Part shown: in pieces, positions 34,768 through 46,459 of the stretch | How positions within the stretch are numbered: position 1 is the stretch's first letter | Layout of the letters: the number at the start of each line of letters is the position of its first letter | Source of the DNA: Chytridium lagenaria | Taxonomy: Eukaryota; Chytridiomycota; Chytridiomycetes; Chytridiales; Chytridiaceae | Direction: 5' to 3' | NCBI GenBank assembly: GCA_025449115.1 | Contig: JAHLKC010000138.1 | Coordinates: 1 to 64,000, forward strand | DNA: 64,000 nt | Program-made: the position numbers and the translations under genes | Notes under the pieces: model-generated | Databases searched by the model: none | Seen by the model: the letters and a program-made list of their open reading frames with translations, nothing else | Told to the model about the DNA's origin: nothing

Positions 34768-37700
34768 TCACAAAAGATGAATGCCCGCACCCAAAAAAGA
34801 GACACAGACCCAAGTTGATGCATACACTTCATAAAGATGGACTCCACTGGTGAACAATCACGAAATAATATAAGCGGCATAAATCAAAGCCGAACAGAAA
34901 ACATGAAAAAACTTTACGAGAATCGGTTCCCCGAGAGGCTCCTATGTTTCAAAAAAATCGGGTTAGGAGGGGAAAGCGGTTCGAAACAAAGACGGAGAGG
35001 AACCCACAGATTCGGAATTCTCTTAATCTCTTTAGTCACAGTTCCCGTAAGCTGATTGTTTTTCAGCGTTCTATCATGCATGCATCAGCGTTTCTCTTTA
35101 CACGCAACAACAAGAGAGGACACTTACAAGACTTGAAGATGTGGCATCCGTCCAAGTCCTTCCGGTAATGGTCCCTCCAGGGCATTATTGTTAAGCACCC
35201 TACAAACCCCGCATATTAGAACAAAGGCAAGACCGAAAGGATACCCTACAATTGAGATAATCTCGTCAACGACACCAATGAGCTCGGTATCTCCCCGGAA
35301 AGCTTATTCCCACTAAGCACAAGAAACTCCAACTCGGTGATCTTCCCAATCGTTTCAGGTATGCATCCAGTAAGTTGGTTATCACTCAGATTTCTAATAA
35401 TGAAAAACATTAGGTTGCTTGTATGATATGCCGAAATAATAGGGAAAGTTACTCAACAGATACGCTAGCCAACAGAGGTTTCCGATTTCAGGTGGTATTA
35501 CGCCTACAACGGGATTTTGGGGTAAGTTATGTGGAACGCGAAAAGGTGACGCTTATACCTGAGAGTTTGTTGTTTTCGATCGAACTAAAGTATGGGGGTT
35601 TGTTGAATTAGAAAAATTAAAAAGAACGAGGAGTAGCATACAGATATTGCAACGTTGTAGCGCTTCCAATGGTTGACGGTAAAGTTCCCTCCAACGCATT
35701 CCCATCAAGACATCTACGGGAGAGGGGTAAAAAAAAAATTATTAGCAAAGCGATACATGAAACGCTTATACATACAGGTACTGCAAGTTTGCGAGTTTCT
35801 CTAACGATTTTGGTACAGGTCCTCCAATTTTGTTACTCGAAAGATTACTACGCAAAGTAAAAAAAAGATGAGTGACATAGCATGAGAAGGAAGATTGTGG
35901 CTACGTACAACGTCTTTAAAAACTTCAAGTTCCCAATCTCCTCTGGTAACACACCGGTCAATTGATTCTCCTCTAGTCTTAAAACCTCCAACGACTCCAT
36001 ATCTGCAATCTCAATGGGAATGTCTCCGGAAAGTGTTGGAATTGAGACGTCTATAAAACCATTTAGTGTGAATTTCGAAAAGCTGGGCCGGGAATGAGAG
36101 TTTGCATTGGTAGGGGGGAGAAAGGACGAGGACGTACAGTTCAACCAGTTTTGTAAAACATGAAAAGTCGGGAGGAATAGGACCTGTGAGCTTGTTGTCA
36201 CTCAGCTTCCTAAGAAATGGGTTCGTTAGAAGTTAAAGAGTAAACTATAAGCTTACAGGAAGACAAGCTCCGTTAACCGTGACAGTTCTGGGGAATCGCG
36301 CCTTTTAATTTTCTTGGAAAGGTCCCTATCTCACATGCATCAGAAAAAAATGCGGAAAGGGGGGCTGCATAACTCACAGATACGTTAGATACTTAAATTT
36401 TGAAATAGATTTCGGGATTTTATCAAACGGTCTCTCCTCATACATGATTCTACGTAACTCCATCAACATCTACATACGAGTTTATCAAACTTACAGTTCC
36501 GCTATTCTGCCCTCCTGATTCAAGTTGACACATCCAACTTCGATATCCGTGCTATCAAACACGTCGACACGGGTTTTTGGGGTCCTGCGGTGGTGTAGTT
36601 GTCGATGGTGACGCTGAATTTCTCGCACCAGGTTTTAAAGGAGGAGAGGAGATGCTTGACGTCTGTGATCAATAGGAAGATGGAGTTAATTGGTGTGATA
36701 CTGTGGGGAGACTGACCTTTGCCACGTACACCTAATTGTGTAAATCATAGAAAAAGGTAATAATATGTTATTGAGGAAGAGTTAAATGAAAATAAAAGGT
36801 ATTATTCGATGCAAAAAATAATCAAACCATTAGAGGTCTTCGATGTATGTGTAGAAGCAATCGATTTCCGATCCTCTCTTTCCAACTTACGATCCTCTAC
36901 CTCCACTTTATTCTTTGCTGCCGTTGAAATCTCACCCCCGTCCGCATTATCCTCCATCTCCCGCTCACTCTTCGTCACCATCGACTTTCCATCCGCATCG
37001 TCATTCTCAACCACCTCATTTTTCCCCATAATCATCGTCCCATCTGCGTCATCTTTTTCCTCTCCCTCAGTCGTTAACACTATTGACCTCCCTTCCGTGT
37101 TATCCTTTTCCTCCTCGTCATTCTTCGCGATATCGTCATTCTTCGCGATATTCAACTTCGCTTTGCATCATCCTTTTCCTCCAACCTCACTTCTGCGTTA
37201 TCCTTTTCCTCCTCGTCAGTCTTCACGATATTCGGCTTTGGATCTACATCATCCTTTTCCTCCAACCTCACTTCCGCGTCATCCTTTTCCTCCTCGTCAG
37301 TCTTCACGATATTCGACTTCGCATCTATATCATCCTTTTCCTCCATCTCATGCTTGGTCACAAGCAAATTCCCTTCCGCATCATCATTTTCCTTAACCTC
37401 GCTCTTCCTCACAATTGACATCTCATCAACATCATCCTTTTCTTCCACCTCACTTTTTGTCACAAGTGTCTTACTCTGCGCATCGTCAGTATCCCCTCCC
37501 TCACAGTTCTCCAATAGCAAATTTTTGTTCCCCTCATCATCATCCATACCCCCTTCACAACTCCGTCCAATTTCATCCATCTTCTCCTTCAACTCTGGCA
37601 CCTCCTCCGAAATCCTACTTCTCAATTGTTCATTCACCTCAATCAGCTCCTCATCAATAAACGCTTCAGCATCTCCTTCGCCGCCTCCCGATCCTTCACA

Positions 37701-39304
37701 ATAGGATCTAATAAAAGCGTCACCGCCTTCTCCGCATCCACAGCCGTCCCAAACCCTGTAGCATAACACGACGCAAGCTTGACGTAAGCGGACGGCTCGC
37801 TTTTCTCCGCCGCTTTCGAGTAACACTCAAATGCCGCCTCGGCATTCACAGCGGTTCCTATACCGTTCTCATAACACGTCCCAATATTGGTCACAGCAAG
37901 AGAATTTCCATTATCCGCTGATCGTCGATAAAGTCTGAACGCCATATCATCATCCTTCTCGACCCCGACGCCCTTTTCATAACAAAACCCAAGCGTGTTT
38001 AACGCAGAAACGTCTCCGCGCACCGATGAGCTCGTGTAAAGTTCCACGGCTTTACATGGATCCTGCTCAACCCCTATCCCCCTAAGGTAGCAATCACCTA
38101 AAAGGTTTTGGGCTTTGGGGTTTTGAATGTCAGCGGATTTTTCTATCAGCTTGATGGCTTGGCTGACGTCTTTTTCGGCGCCGTGACCGTGGAGAAGCGA
38201 GATTCCAACATTCAACTCTGCGATAGGGTCACCATGTGCAACGCCTTTTTGGAATATATTGAACGCTTGCTCTGGGTCTTTCTCAACTCCAATTCCGTTT
38301 TTAAAGCATCGACCGAGGTTGTTAAACGCCTTGGGGTTTCCAGCATCCACCGACATTTTGTAAAACCTATGTGCCTGAACCAAATCCTGTGTGGTTCCAA
38401 TTCCCTTCTCATAGCAAAACGCCAAATTATTCATGGCGCCATAATCACCGAGCTCTGCTGCGCGTTTGTAGAGTTCAAATGCGGCGACGCCGTCCTTTGA
38501 AACCCCAAACCCCTTTTCAACACAATATCCATAACACGTCATTGCTTTCGGTATGTTTTTCTCGCAGCCCAATTTAAGTCCAGCGATGATCTTCTTCATG
38601 TCCTTTCCAGCAGGTCCAAAAGAAGCCAAAAACGCCGAATACTCATAAGCGTTCAACTTAGATTCCTCTTCGCTTGGTTTCTGCTCAACCGCGTTACTCT
38701 TGGCGTCACTTGAATCACCTGGTTCCTCTGATTCTGGTTCCGTTTCAGCCTTCGATTCTTCCGCTGACGCCTTTGCCGCCACCTCTGCCGCTACCTCGGC
38801 TTCGGCTATCTTTGATCGAACTTGACGTATTAGCCCCTTCATCCTTGCCTGCCAAACTGGCCCCGTGAACTTGGTGATGTCCGCCATGTCAATGTAAAGA
38901 GATCCCGCGGTGATCAACCTTGACCAAGTGAGAGGGCCTTTATCAAGGCGTATAGGGATTAATGGTTTCTTTTCTTCATCGGCAAAGTTGAGTTCCTTTT
39001 TACAATTATGTGAAGCCTACGTGATCAGGGTTTGATGCGATATCAGCGGGAGTTACCTCGTATTTCACAGAAAGGCATGGAACGATGACGGTGGAACCCA
39101 TCACACCACTGAACATGGCGTCATTGATGTTACCGTCCATCTTGTCAAGATCCATCCAGACTGCGAGACCAGCTGCTTCGAGAGAATCTTTGATCGCTAT
39201 GCCATCTCCTGGTGACCCCATCTACGTTCCGAATGTTAAATGACAGCCCAGAAATGTCGAACTCACTGGTAGCTGATCATAACATCGCTCTTGTCGTCCG
39301 CCAT
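34768..39304 (-). CDS. TIR - Sel1-repeat - acidic-repeat - LRR protein (NLR-like architecture)
   Basis: Predicted intracellular receptor-like protein of about 1,175 residues. About 17 exons are joined by eye: 39304-39267, 39221-39057, 39016-36828, 36731-36717, 36662-36495, then a run of LRR exons from 36449 to 34918 and a last exon 34846-34768. The TIR starts MADDKSDVMISYQ, has GLAVWMDLDKMDG and TVIVPCLSVKYE, and carries a Glu in NCKKELNFA (38995-38993) where TIR NADases have theirs. About eight Sel1 repeats (for example AMNNLAFCYEKGIG) cover roughly 38510-37700. An acidic repeat (EEKDDAD words) follows to 36860. An N-cap (GCVNLNQEGRIAEL) and about thirteen LRRs of the LxxNxLxGxIP type follow. 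Frame breaks occur at about 39217, 37690, 37160, 36578 and 36030. Exon phases agree only if these are single-base errors: exons 1 and 2 sum to 203 nt, one short of the multiple of three that exon 3 needs. No NB-ARC or NACHT ATPase was seen. Confidence 0.75.
37130..37350. repeat. In-gene 90-bp tandem repeat encoding acidic segment
   Basis: Words such as ATCATCCTTTTCCTCCAACC and CTCCTCGTCAGTCTTCACG recur at about 90-bp spacing within the TIR-Sel1-LRR gene. They encode EEKDDAEVRLEEKDD and NIVKTDEEEKDD. More diverged copies extend from about 36940 to 37470. Confidence 0.75.
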
Positions 39305-39753
39305 GATGACCTCGAGGGCACCGCAGAGTCACGTCAAAGTATGCCAAATATTTAGAAAGACTTCCACAAACTATTGATGTAACGATGGGGCATGCATGTG
39401 GAATCTAAAAGGGTTTGTTAAAGGGAAAGGTGTCCAGTTTCAAGGTTCAGAAGACATCAGCAATCTCTAATAGCTCCATAATGCATGATTGGAATGGACA
39501 GCCGAGAATCTCTGTAAAGCCAAAGGTTTACCTTTGATAAAACGATGGCGATCTGGATTCTGGAACCTCGCGCTGATGCTTTCGGACTTTATGTTGTCTG
39601 CGCCTCCGCAGCATGAAGTGACGTCGTATCAACCTCCGTCCTACAATAGCGTCTTAACCGGCTAATTTCGATAAGCTCGGCTGAATCTCTGAAACCAAAA
39701 ACATCCCTCGATCCACAGCGATCTTCATTTCAAAGACGCCTTGCAACGTTGGA
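39305..39753. other. Shared upstream region of two divergent genes
   Basis: About 450 bp between the start of the TIR gene (minus) and the start of the hydrolase gene (plus). No reading frame of note and no recognised element. Confidence 0.4.
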
Positions 39754-41649
39754 ATGATGAGCAAATGGATGCCGTTGGGTGCGGCCTTTGGGCTGTCCTC
39801 ACTTCAAGTGGCGCTTAGTCCATCCCAAACTTGCATGTTTGCCGCCAAAAGTGCTTGTCCAAAGGGTCGGCGGATGGATCGGAACAGGGATTGGAATGAC
39901 TGGAAGTGAGCTCGCAGGCCTCTTCCTTCTGATGCATGCTATCGCTCAGTATGTGGCATGGAGGCTGGGTGGAACAGGTTACGATTATAATTATTGATTT
40001 TTCTGGGGGCTTCACTCTAACTACCCTTTCGTCATTAGCGATACTACCTTGGATCATCTATCGGCCTCTCACATTGGCTGTTATATTATCAAATTCGGCC
40101 GTATTCCTTTATTCCTCTTATGCCACCCGCAAGATTTGTGAAGATGCCGTCAACGATCTTCGTCAAACAGCTGTTTACAAAGGCCAGAGGGCCTCAAAAG
40201 ACCTCATCAGACATTCACGTAGAAGAACATATCCGATCTCCCTCTCCCGCTTCGTAAGTTTCTTAAATGTGTCTAAAACAATTATTTTATTTTAAACACG
40301 TTTAATGTATACCGAAGGGCTGCAGATTCATACTAATTATTAAACTCCTACCACTTTAGGTTCTCATTCTTCATACAGTCGGTCATGCCTTGTGGAGGCC
40401 TTGGAATGTGACAGAGCTGAATGACAGTGAGTCCCATTCAATTTGCTCCAGCGTACTCACAATATTATCTTTTTAGTTACATATGTCACCCGAAGGAGCT
40501 TGCAGAAATTGGGAAAGAGAACGAGCATTTTGTTCAGCTAGACGTCATCCGAAGGATATCGGTTTCCGGAATCGCCCTGTTTTTATGTACATTCACGGAG
40601 GGGCATGTACGACACTTTCTACTTCGATGATTTTTTGCTATTTATAATGTTACTTATTTGGTTGCGTTTATAAATATTCAATAATATTTGACACGCTCCG
40701 AACGTAGGGCAATTCGGCGATAAGCGGAAGCCACCGATGGGACTGACGATGCCTGTCTGCTGGCATATAGCATCTTCGCAAAACTGGTTGTTGTGAACGT
40801 GAACTACGTAAGTCACCGCCAACTTTTTCCGTTTCTAACCTTATTATGTAGCGCATGAGCCCGAAAGTTAAAGCTTGCAGATATGATATCTGACCTAGAA
40901 AAAGCACTCCGCTGGATCAAGGAGAATGCTGCCATCCACGGGGAGACCCCAATTACATTGTGGTTGGTGGAGGGTCTGCTGGTGGCCATCTTTCTGCGGC
41001 ATTGCGTTGAGAAATCAGCGAGACGTTTAAGGGTTATGTCGGATTTTACCCGGTGACGAACCCTCTTAGCAAAGAGATGAAAGGCTTCAGCGACTGGTTT
41101 AGGACGAAGCTTATTGGGTTAAAGAATCTTGATGGCTTGGAACCTGAGCTGTGGGCTGATCCTCTGTATATGGTTCAAGCAAAACGGAGAAGGAGAAGGA
41201 GGACTGCCCTACTATGATTGTTATTCAGTGAAGTCCTTTAGCGGAGTGATTTTTAAAAAAATTTGATGACTAATTACTTCTTATTTTATTATATTTCTAA
41301 CTCCACTTTGTTTGCGGTAAAAGTGGGGTAAGTAGGAAAACAGTTCCTTGTTAAATTATGTATACTTTCTAGTGTGCTGACTTGAATTTGTAGACTCACG
41401 ATACTCTCGTCTCTGTCGAATCTGTTCGGACATTTGTCAAACAAGTGAAGCAAGGTGAGTCTTGTGTTTTCATACCAGCAAAAAGTATGTCCGTTTAATC
41501 GGCATCGATTTTCTGTTTAGACGGCATCCTACAGCATACATCGAACTTCCCTTCGCCATCACGCTCTGGACGTGTTCTGGTCTCCTAGAGCATTTATGTC
41601 TGCTGGGCCACTGGCGCCATGCTCGAGAGTCTTTATGAGTCATCTCTGA
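39754..41649 (+). CDS. Membrane-anchored alpha/beta hydrolase (HSL/esterase-like), multi-exon with frame breaks
   Basis: Predicted ester hydrolase anchored by N-terminal helices. An ATG near 39754 gives MSKWMPLGAAFG. After a frame change come helices WIGTGIGMTGSELAGLF and LAILPWIIYRPLTLAVIL, ending at a GTAAGT donor near 40255. Later exons give HPKELAEIGKENEHFVQLD (about 40493-40550), AYSIFAKLVVVNVNY (about 40760-40807) and DLEKALRWIKENAAIHG (about 40890-40940). The nucleophile motif GGGSAGGH lies at about 40967-40990, the acid in HDTLVSVESVRTFV (about 41398-41440), and the likely His in PFA-HHALDVFWSPR (about 41555-41590), so a full catalytic triad is visible. The G-run at 40940-40943 is one base short for the expected HGGDPNY. 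The substrate is unknown. It is divergent from the TIR gene and convergent with the BRI3-like gene. Confidence 0.65.
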
Positions 41650-41826
41650 TGAAGAAGAAGCTTTAAGCTTACTGTATCATTCATTTCCTGCAAAAACGAC
41701 CTTATTATATATTATCACTGGCTGACGAGAGCTGTAAGCCCTCATGAATGATCGTGCAAATGTTGATTTATGTGAATGTGAATAGTGTTCAAATATGAAA
41801 ACAGGTATGATGATCGATGCCAAGAA

Positions 41827-42268
41827 CTAAACATTGATGTGGTCGCAACCCCCACAGCGAATCCAAGGCCAAATGCTTGTGCCCTTCTTGGGTCCGGCTT
41901 CCTCACGTTCGAATTCCCTTATGGGGATCTCAACGCCGCAGCCTTCGCACTTCACCTCCTGCATCAAATTAAAATGTCAGAACTCAGAAGTCTATTCAGA
42001 ATACATAAAGCTTTAAAACGCACCTTCATTTTGAGGCAACAAAGAACTCCGATGCTGCAATTGTGAGTAAAGGAGGCGTAAATATAGGCGGGCATCTGGG
42101 CCACAAGTTAAGGGTGTTTGATGCTTACGGAAAACACAGGATCGCAACGACCCATGCCGACACGGGATAGTATGGTTTTGTCCAAGCATGATTTCCGCTT
42201 TCCTTGCATAGAGGACCACCAATACTTGAATACGGAGGTGGTGGTAATGATGGTGATGGTTCGGTCAT
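41827..42268 (-). CDS. BRI3-like small zinc/membrane protein
   Basis: Three exons (42268-42129, 42054-42024, 41958-41827) sum to 303 nt and give 100 residues with correct phases and no break. The N-terminus is proline-rich and ends in a PPPPYSS motif, as in BRI3 and LITAF proteins that bind WW or ubiquitin-ligase partners. A Cys (GGPLCKES), a hydrophobic segment VSAWVVAILCFPIGVLCCL and then EVKCEGCGVEIP follow, matching the BRI3 order of cysteine, membrane segment, CC and CxxC. An extra C-terminal CGGCDHINV forms another CxxC pair. In animals BRI3 is a lysosomal or endosomal membrane protein; the fungal role is unknown. Confidence in the family comes from motif order, not from a search. Confidence 0.6.
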
Positions 42269-42411
42269 GATGGGAGACGAGGTATGACAATTCTGAATAC
42301 GCCACAGTTGGAACGACCATCAAACATTTCACAACAATAAATATTACCTAAAAATATGTACAAAAGCCAATAAATACATGCATTTACTTAATGTACAGGG
42401 TAACAATAGCT

Positions 42412-45400
42412 TCAGTTTAAGGCCGAGAAGAAACGAGCTTCCAATTGCTCGTGCGTTGTCTGAGAGTCAAATCTCTTCTCAGACACGTTTTTTTCTGAGT
42501 AAAGTGACGGGTTACTGAGGAATTCATCCTCAACCTCCACGTCCTGATCTCTTTGAAGGCGATCTAAATATGAGGTCCGTGCCATAGCAAGCTTGACGGA
42601 TTCTGGAACTTCGGGTATCAACCACTGAAGGATGGCGGTAATGAAATACACGGCATAATGAAATGCTATGATGAATCCGACTCTTGCCGCCATCCTCGCA
42701 CCAACAGACGGGAGCCAAGCAAGGAAGCTACCATAAAAAGCTGCAGAGGTAAACGCAATCTGAACGGAATTGGTAGCGACAGACATCCGTGCCGTAAACC
42801 TCAAGATAGCCTCCCAAGATCCAATATCCTGTGCCCTTGACGGCAAAGGTCTTTGATGCATAATAAGGACCTTGTACGCGTCTGCACGAAGCTCGTAGCA
42901 ATTATTTAGAAGAGCAAACAACGGTGCTAGAGGATTGATGCTGACGAACATGGCGACGTATCCAAATTGGACAATTTTCTGAGCGTATTCATCACGAACC
43001 CCTCTATACTCGGGAAGTTTGTCGTCCCGATAGTACTGCGGGAGACGTGTGTTTTCGCCCCCAGTATCTGCAGTACCGTTAACATCCGTCGGTCCTGCCA
43101 CCACATCCACTACCATCGCGGCCATATCTTTGAAACTCGTACCGAAGAGAAACGCACTATTACTATTGTCCTTCACTTTGGTCACACTTCTTTGATAGGC
43201 AGAAGGTCTTCCAGAAACAACAGCATCATCTAAAGTATCGATGGATAGAGCCAAAACGGTGGCCTTTTCCGACACTTTCGGTTTGCCTTCGTCTTCTGTG
43301 ATATCCATCGGTGCTACTCTTTTCCTCTGCCGCTCTTCTAATCGCCTGCTGCGACGTTTGATAGATGCCTTTATTGCAAGAAACCTCGCTATTATCCATG
43401 GGAGGCATAGTTCCTGAAACCGATCCACAACTGGAAACAGTAAAATAAGTTTATCAATCACTTTCAAAACGGCTACCTTGCCCCCCAATAAACAGCACAA
43501 AAAGGTTGATGGTAAATCCACTCGCACAGGTGGAGCCGTTCTCCGTTTGCGGTTGTAACGAGCAGCTATCATTTAAAAAGCGCAAACCAAAAAGATCCTG
43601 ACTCAGGAAAGCTGGTTTGACGATTGAGTAGTAAACAGGCTGAGCGATGTTACTGCAAATTCCGGATTCAACCATTACCTGGGAGTAGCTGTTTGCAAAA
43701 TCAAAGATGTACGTTTTTAAAATAAAAGAGTCATCATAGGTGGTGTCGGTGGGACTTGAATATGGTCAATTCATATAAACAAGAATCTAAGTCTCCTTAC
43801 TAGTTTTCCCATGCGTTTAACCATCGAACGGCGATGCTAAAAGGGACCTGCATGATGAAAATTGAAGCGAGGCCTAATCCAAGCAAAAAGTGTACGTTAA
43901 GAGAAGGAGAACAAAAAAAGAGTTGCCAACCTAGAAATGAAGTGAAACAGGCAATCCAGATATCGTTATTCACGGAAGGAGACACGTACGCTCCAAGTGA
44001 TATTTGAAAGGAGATGAATACTGCCATAACTGCCACCCATATTGCTATCACTAGACACGACACAATCTGACGACCACGTCTCTTAATCGCCGGAAAGTAA
44101 AGCTCATTTCGACCAGTAACCTCACTTCGTCTATGTGATTTTCGATGCGTTAAAGACATTCGTGGTTGCGAGAACTTACTTAGTCATTGTAGCTTTAAAT
44201 TCGGGTCTCTTGGACTCCTCCTTTTCAAAATCGTACGTAGACCACTTCCAAGTCAGGTAGTTTGCTTGCCGGTTCCAAACCGAAGGCATAAGCATAGCCC
44301 AGAGAGAATTGAAAACCCCATACCAAGGAGTGAGAGAGTTATCAAAAGAACAGCCCAACGAAAAGTAGTTCCGCTTAAAACATCAGTATGCACTTTCGGG
44401 ATAAAATTCCAACCTGCTCGCTTCACCTAATCCATAAAAACACACGAGAAGTCCGACGGCCACGGCCGAGACCAACCACAGGTTGTAGAACCCATTAAAA
44501 GCGAAATAGAGCGCAACCTTTTCGCCAAAATACGAGGATATCTGGTCTAGAGGCTGATAGGCGAAATAGCGAAGAGCCCATTCACGCTTCAGGAATAAAC
44601 GCAGGTTTTCCGGGCAATTAGGATCCTCCAAATCATCGTGAAGGTGGAACATGGCTGTGTAGATACCTTCAGAGAGGAGATATCGAACACCTGTGAAGGT
44701 GTTATTTGAAGAATTAGAATCCTTATGCTATACCTTCCCTGTGAGATTTACTCAAAAATCCTTTAATGGGTATTTCAACACTAGTGATCATGCGATATAT
44801 CTGTATAACCCGAACAAAATTATTGAGTGCTAATTTAAGAATCAGAGGATTAGACTTACCAAAAGAGATCTATGGCTGTCCCTAAAAAAGTGCGCCTGGA
44901 CATAGCGTGGACTGTAATCATTTAAATCTCCTCCCTCAAAGTTGCTAAGTCGGTTTCGATTAAATATTGCTGACTGTTGGTCTAGCCGTAAGTCGTCTTC
45001 GAACACAGGCTTGATGAGCGACCATAGGTGGCGAAATATCGAAGGTTTATTTCCTACTGATGGCATTGACTGGATTTTTCCTTTTGAATTCGATTTTATA
45101 TGCCTGAAAACTTTAGCAAAATGTAAACTGTTTCATCAAACCTCATCCACTTTCAGCGGTAACTTCAGTTTCATGACCTGAGCCTCTGTACATAATACAT
45201 GGAAAGGACAGAGAATCTTGACAAAAACTTCAGAAGCATCCTCGACTGAAGTTTCCCTTTCCACAAGAAGTCCTTCTTTAAGAGTTTGGCTTCAAATGTA
45301 GCTCGGTGAAGGTCGTTAGCTCCATCAGCTGTCGATTTAAATTTTAAGATGTAGTCATAGCGTCTCACTCCGTAAACAATTTGGATAATACCATCCATAG

Positions 45401-46217
45401 GTGTTAGTCGGCCGTTTGGGGTTTGGCTCACTGGAATAAAACAAAATAAATATATGGCGAATACTCAAAAAATAAATGTAAAGCTAACCAAGCTCGTCCC
45501 AAGCCTCTTCCATCACTTTTTTTGGTGAAGTGCTTTCCATCTTGCAACTTTATCAAAAGGATAATGTCTGTTTCCTTAAAGAGGTACACTGTTCTTCTTC
45601 CTTTAGTCCTTGTGACTATGGAATTCCTTTCAGATGGCGGGCCTGTCATCCATCATGCGTCAGTGGATCCACATTCTTTCCAGGCACATAACGTATCGAC
45701 ACGCTGTATTCTGAGCTGGTAGCGCCTCGTTGGAATTCTCCAGAGTTCGTGTGTTCCTCTGTGTGGAAACTAGTTTTGTGAGGTTTTGGGCGTGCGGAGC
45801 CTCCGTGTTGAGACTGTGCCGTGACGAGTCTAATGAGCTAGAATTGCTTTGATGTAGCCGTTGTTTTGTAAAAATATCGTTGTTGCCTGCAGCTGGCTCG
45901 TAAGAGCTTGGGATAGGTGCAGTAGGCGAAGATGATGTGGCGTTGAGAGAGATTCCAGATTCAATAAGCTCGAGATTTCCAGGGACATAAAGGCTCCCAT
46001 TCAAGTGGCCTTCGTAGAGCTCCAACCGACAGAAAAGATTGAGGCTTTATGGAGCTATTGGATGCGGTTGACACTATCGAGTCACGATTTTTCACCGATG
46101 CCTCCAGACTATCGGGGACGCTTGAGTCGACGTCGTTACCCGATTCACTTAATAAGTCAACATCACTCTGAGAGCTTTCGCTTTGGGCTTTGGACTTTTA
46201 TCGCTTTACTCATCCTA
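42412..46217 (-). CDS. Anoctamin (TMEM16) family protein
   Basis: Membrane lipid scramblase or ion channel family. The C-terminal exon region (43572-42412) carries the family signature QFGYVAMFVSINPLAPLFAL followed by NNCYELRADAYKV. Upstream exons carry helix-rich parts: 44652-44383 (REWALRYFAYQPLDQIS, then YFGEKVALYFAF), 44358-44176 (WNRQANYLTWKWSTYDF) and 44159-43800 (first helices). The N-terminal dimerisation-type region (YDYILKFK) is at about 45431-45330. A Ser-rich head runs to about 46200 in changing frames. Six or more short introns are implied. The start codon is uncertain because frames change near 46030 and 46170. Calcium-binding acidic residues cannot be assigned with confidence. 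It is divergent from the DUF726 gene, about 250 bp apart. Confidence 0.8.
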
Positions 46218-46459
46218 GGTCTTCATCACGATAGCAGGCCAAAATCAGTTCATGCGATCTTTGGGTGGAAGCGACAGCGTTTTCCGTTGCGGCGGATATT
46301 GTTCAGATTTACGCGCATTAATGTCGATCCATGTGACGTTCATTGCTGTAATGATTATATAGACCGTACGTAGCACCGCATCTGAAGATTCCCTAAGGTC
46401 GCCTTTGAACTCTCCATCACTTCTGTAAGTTGACGCTTTGACAATTACCTTCCAGAACA

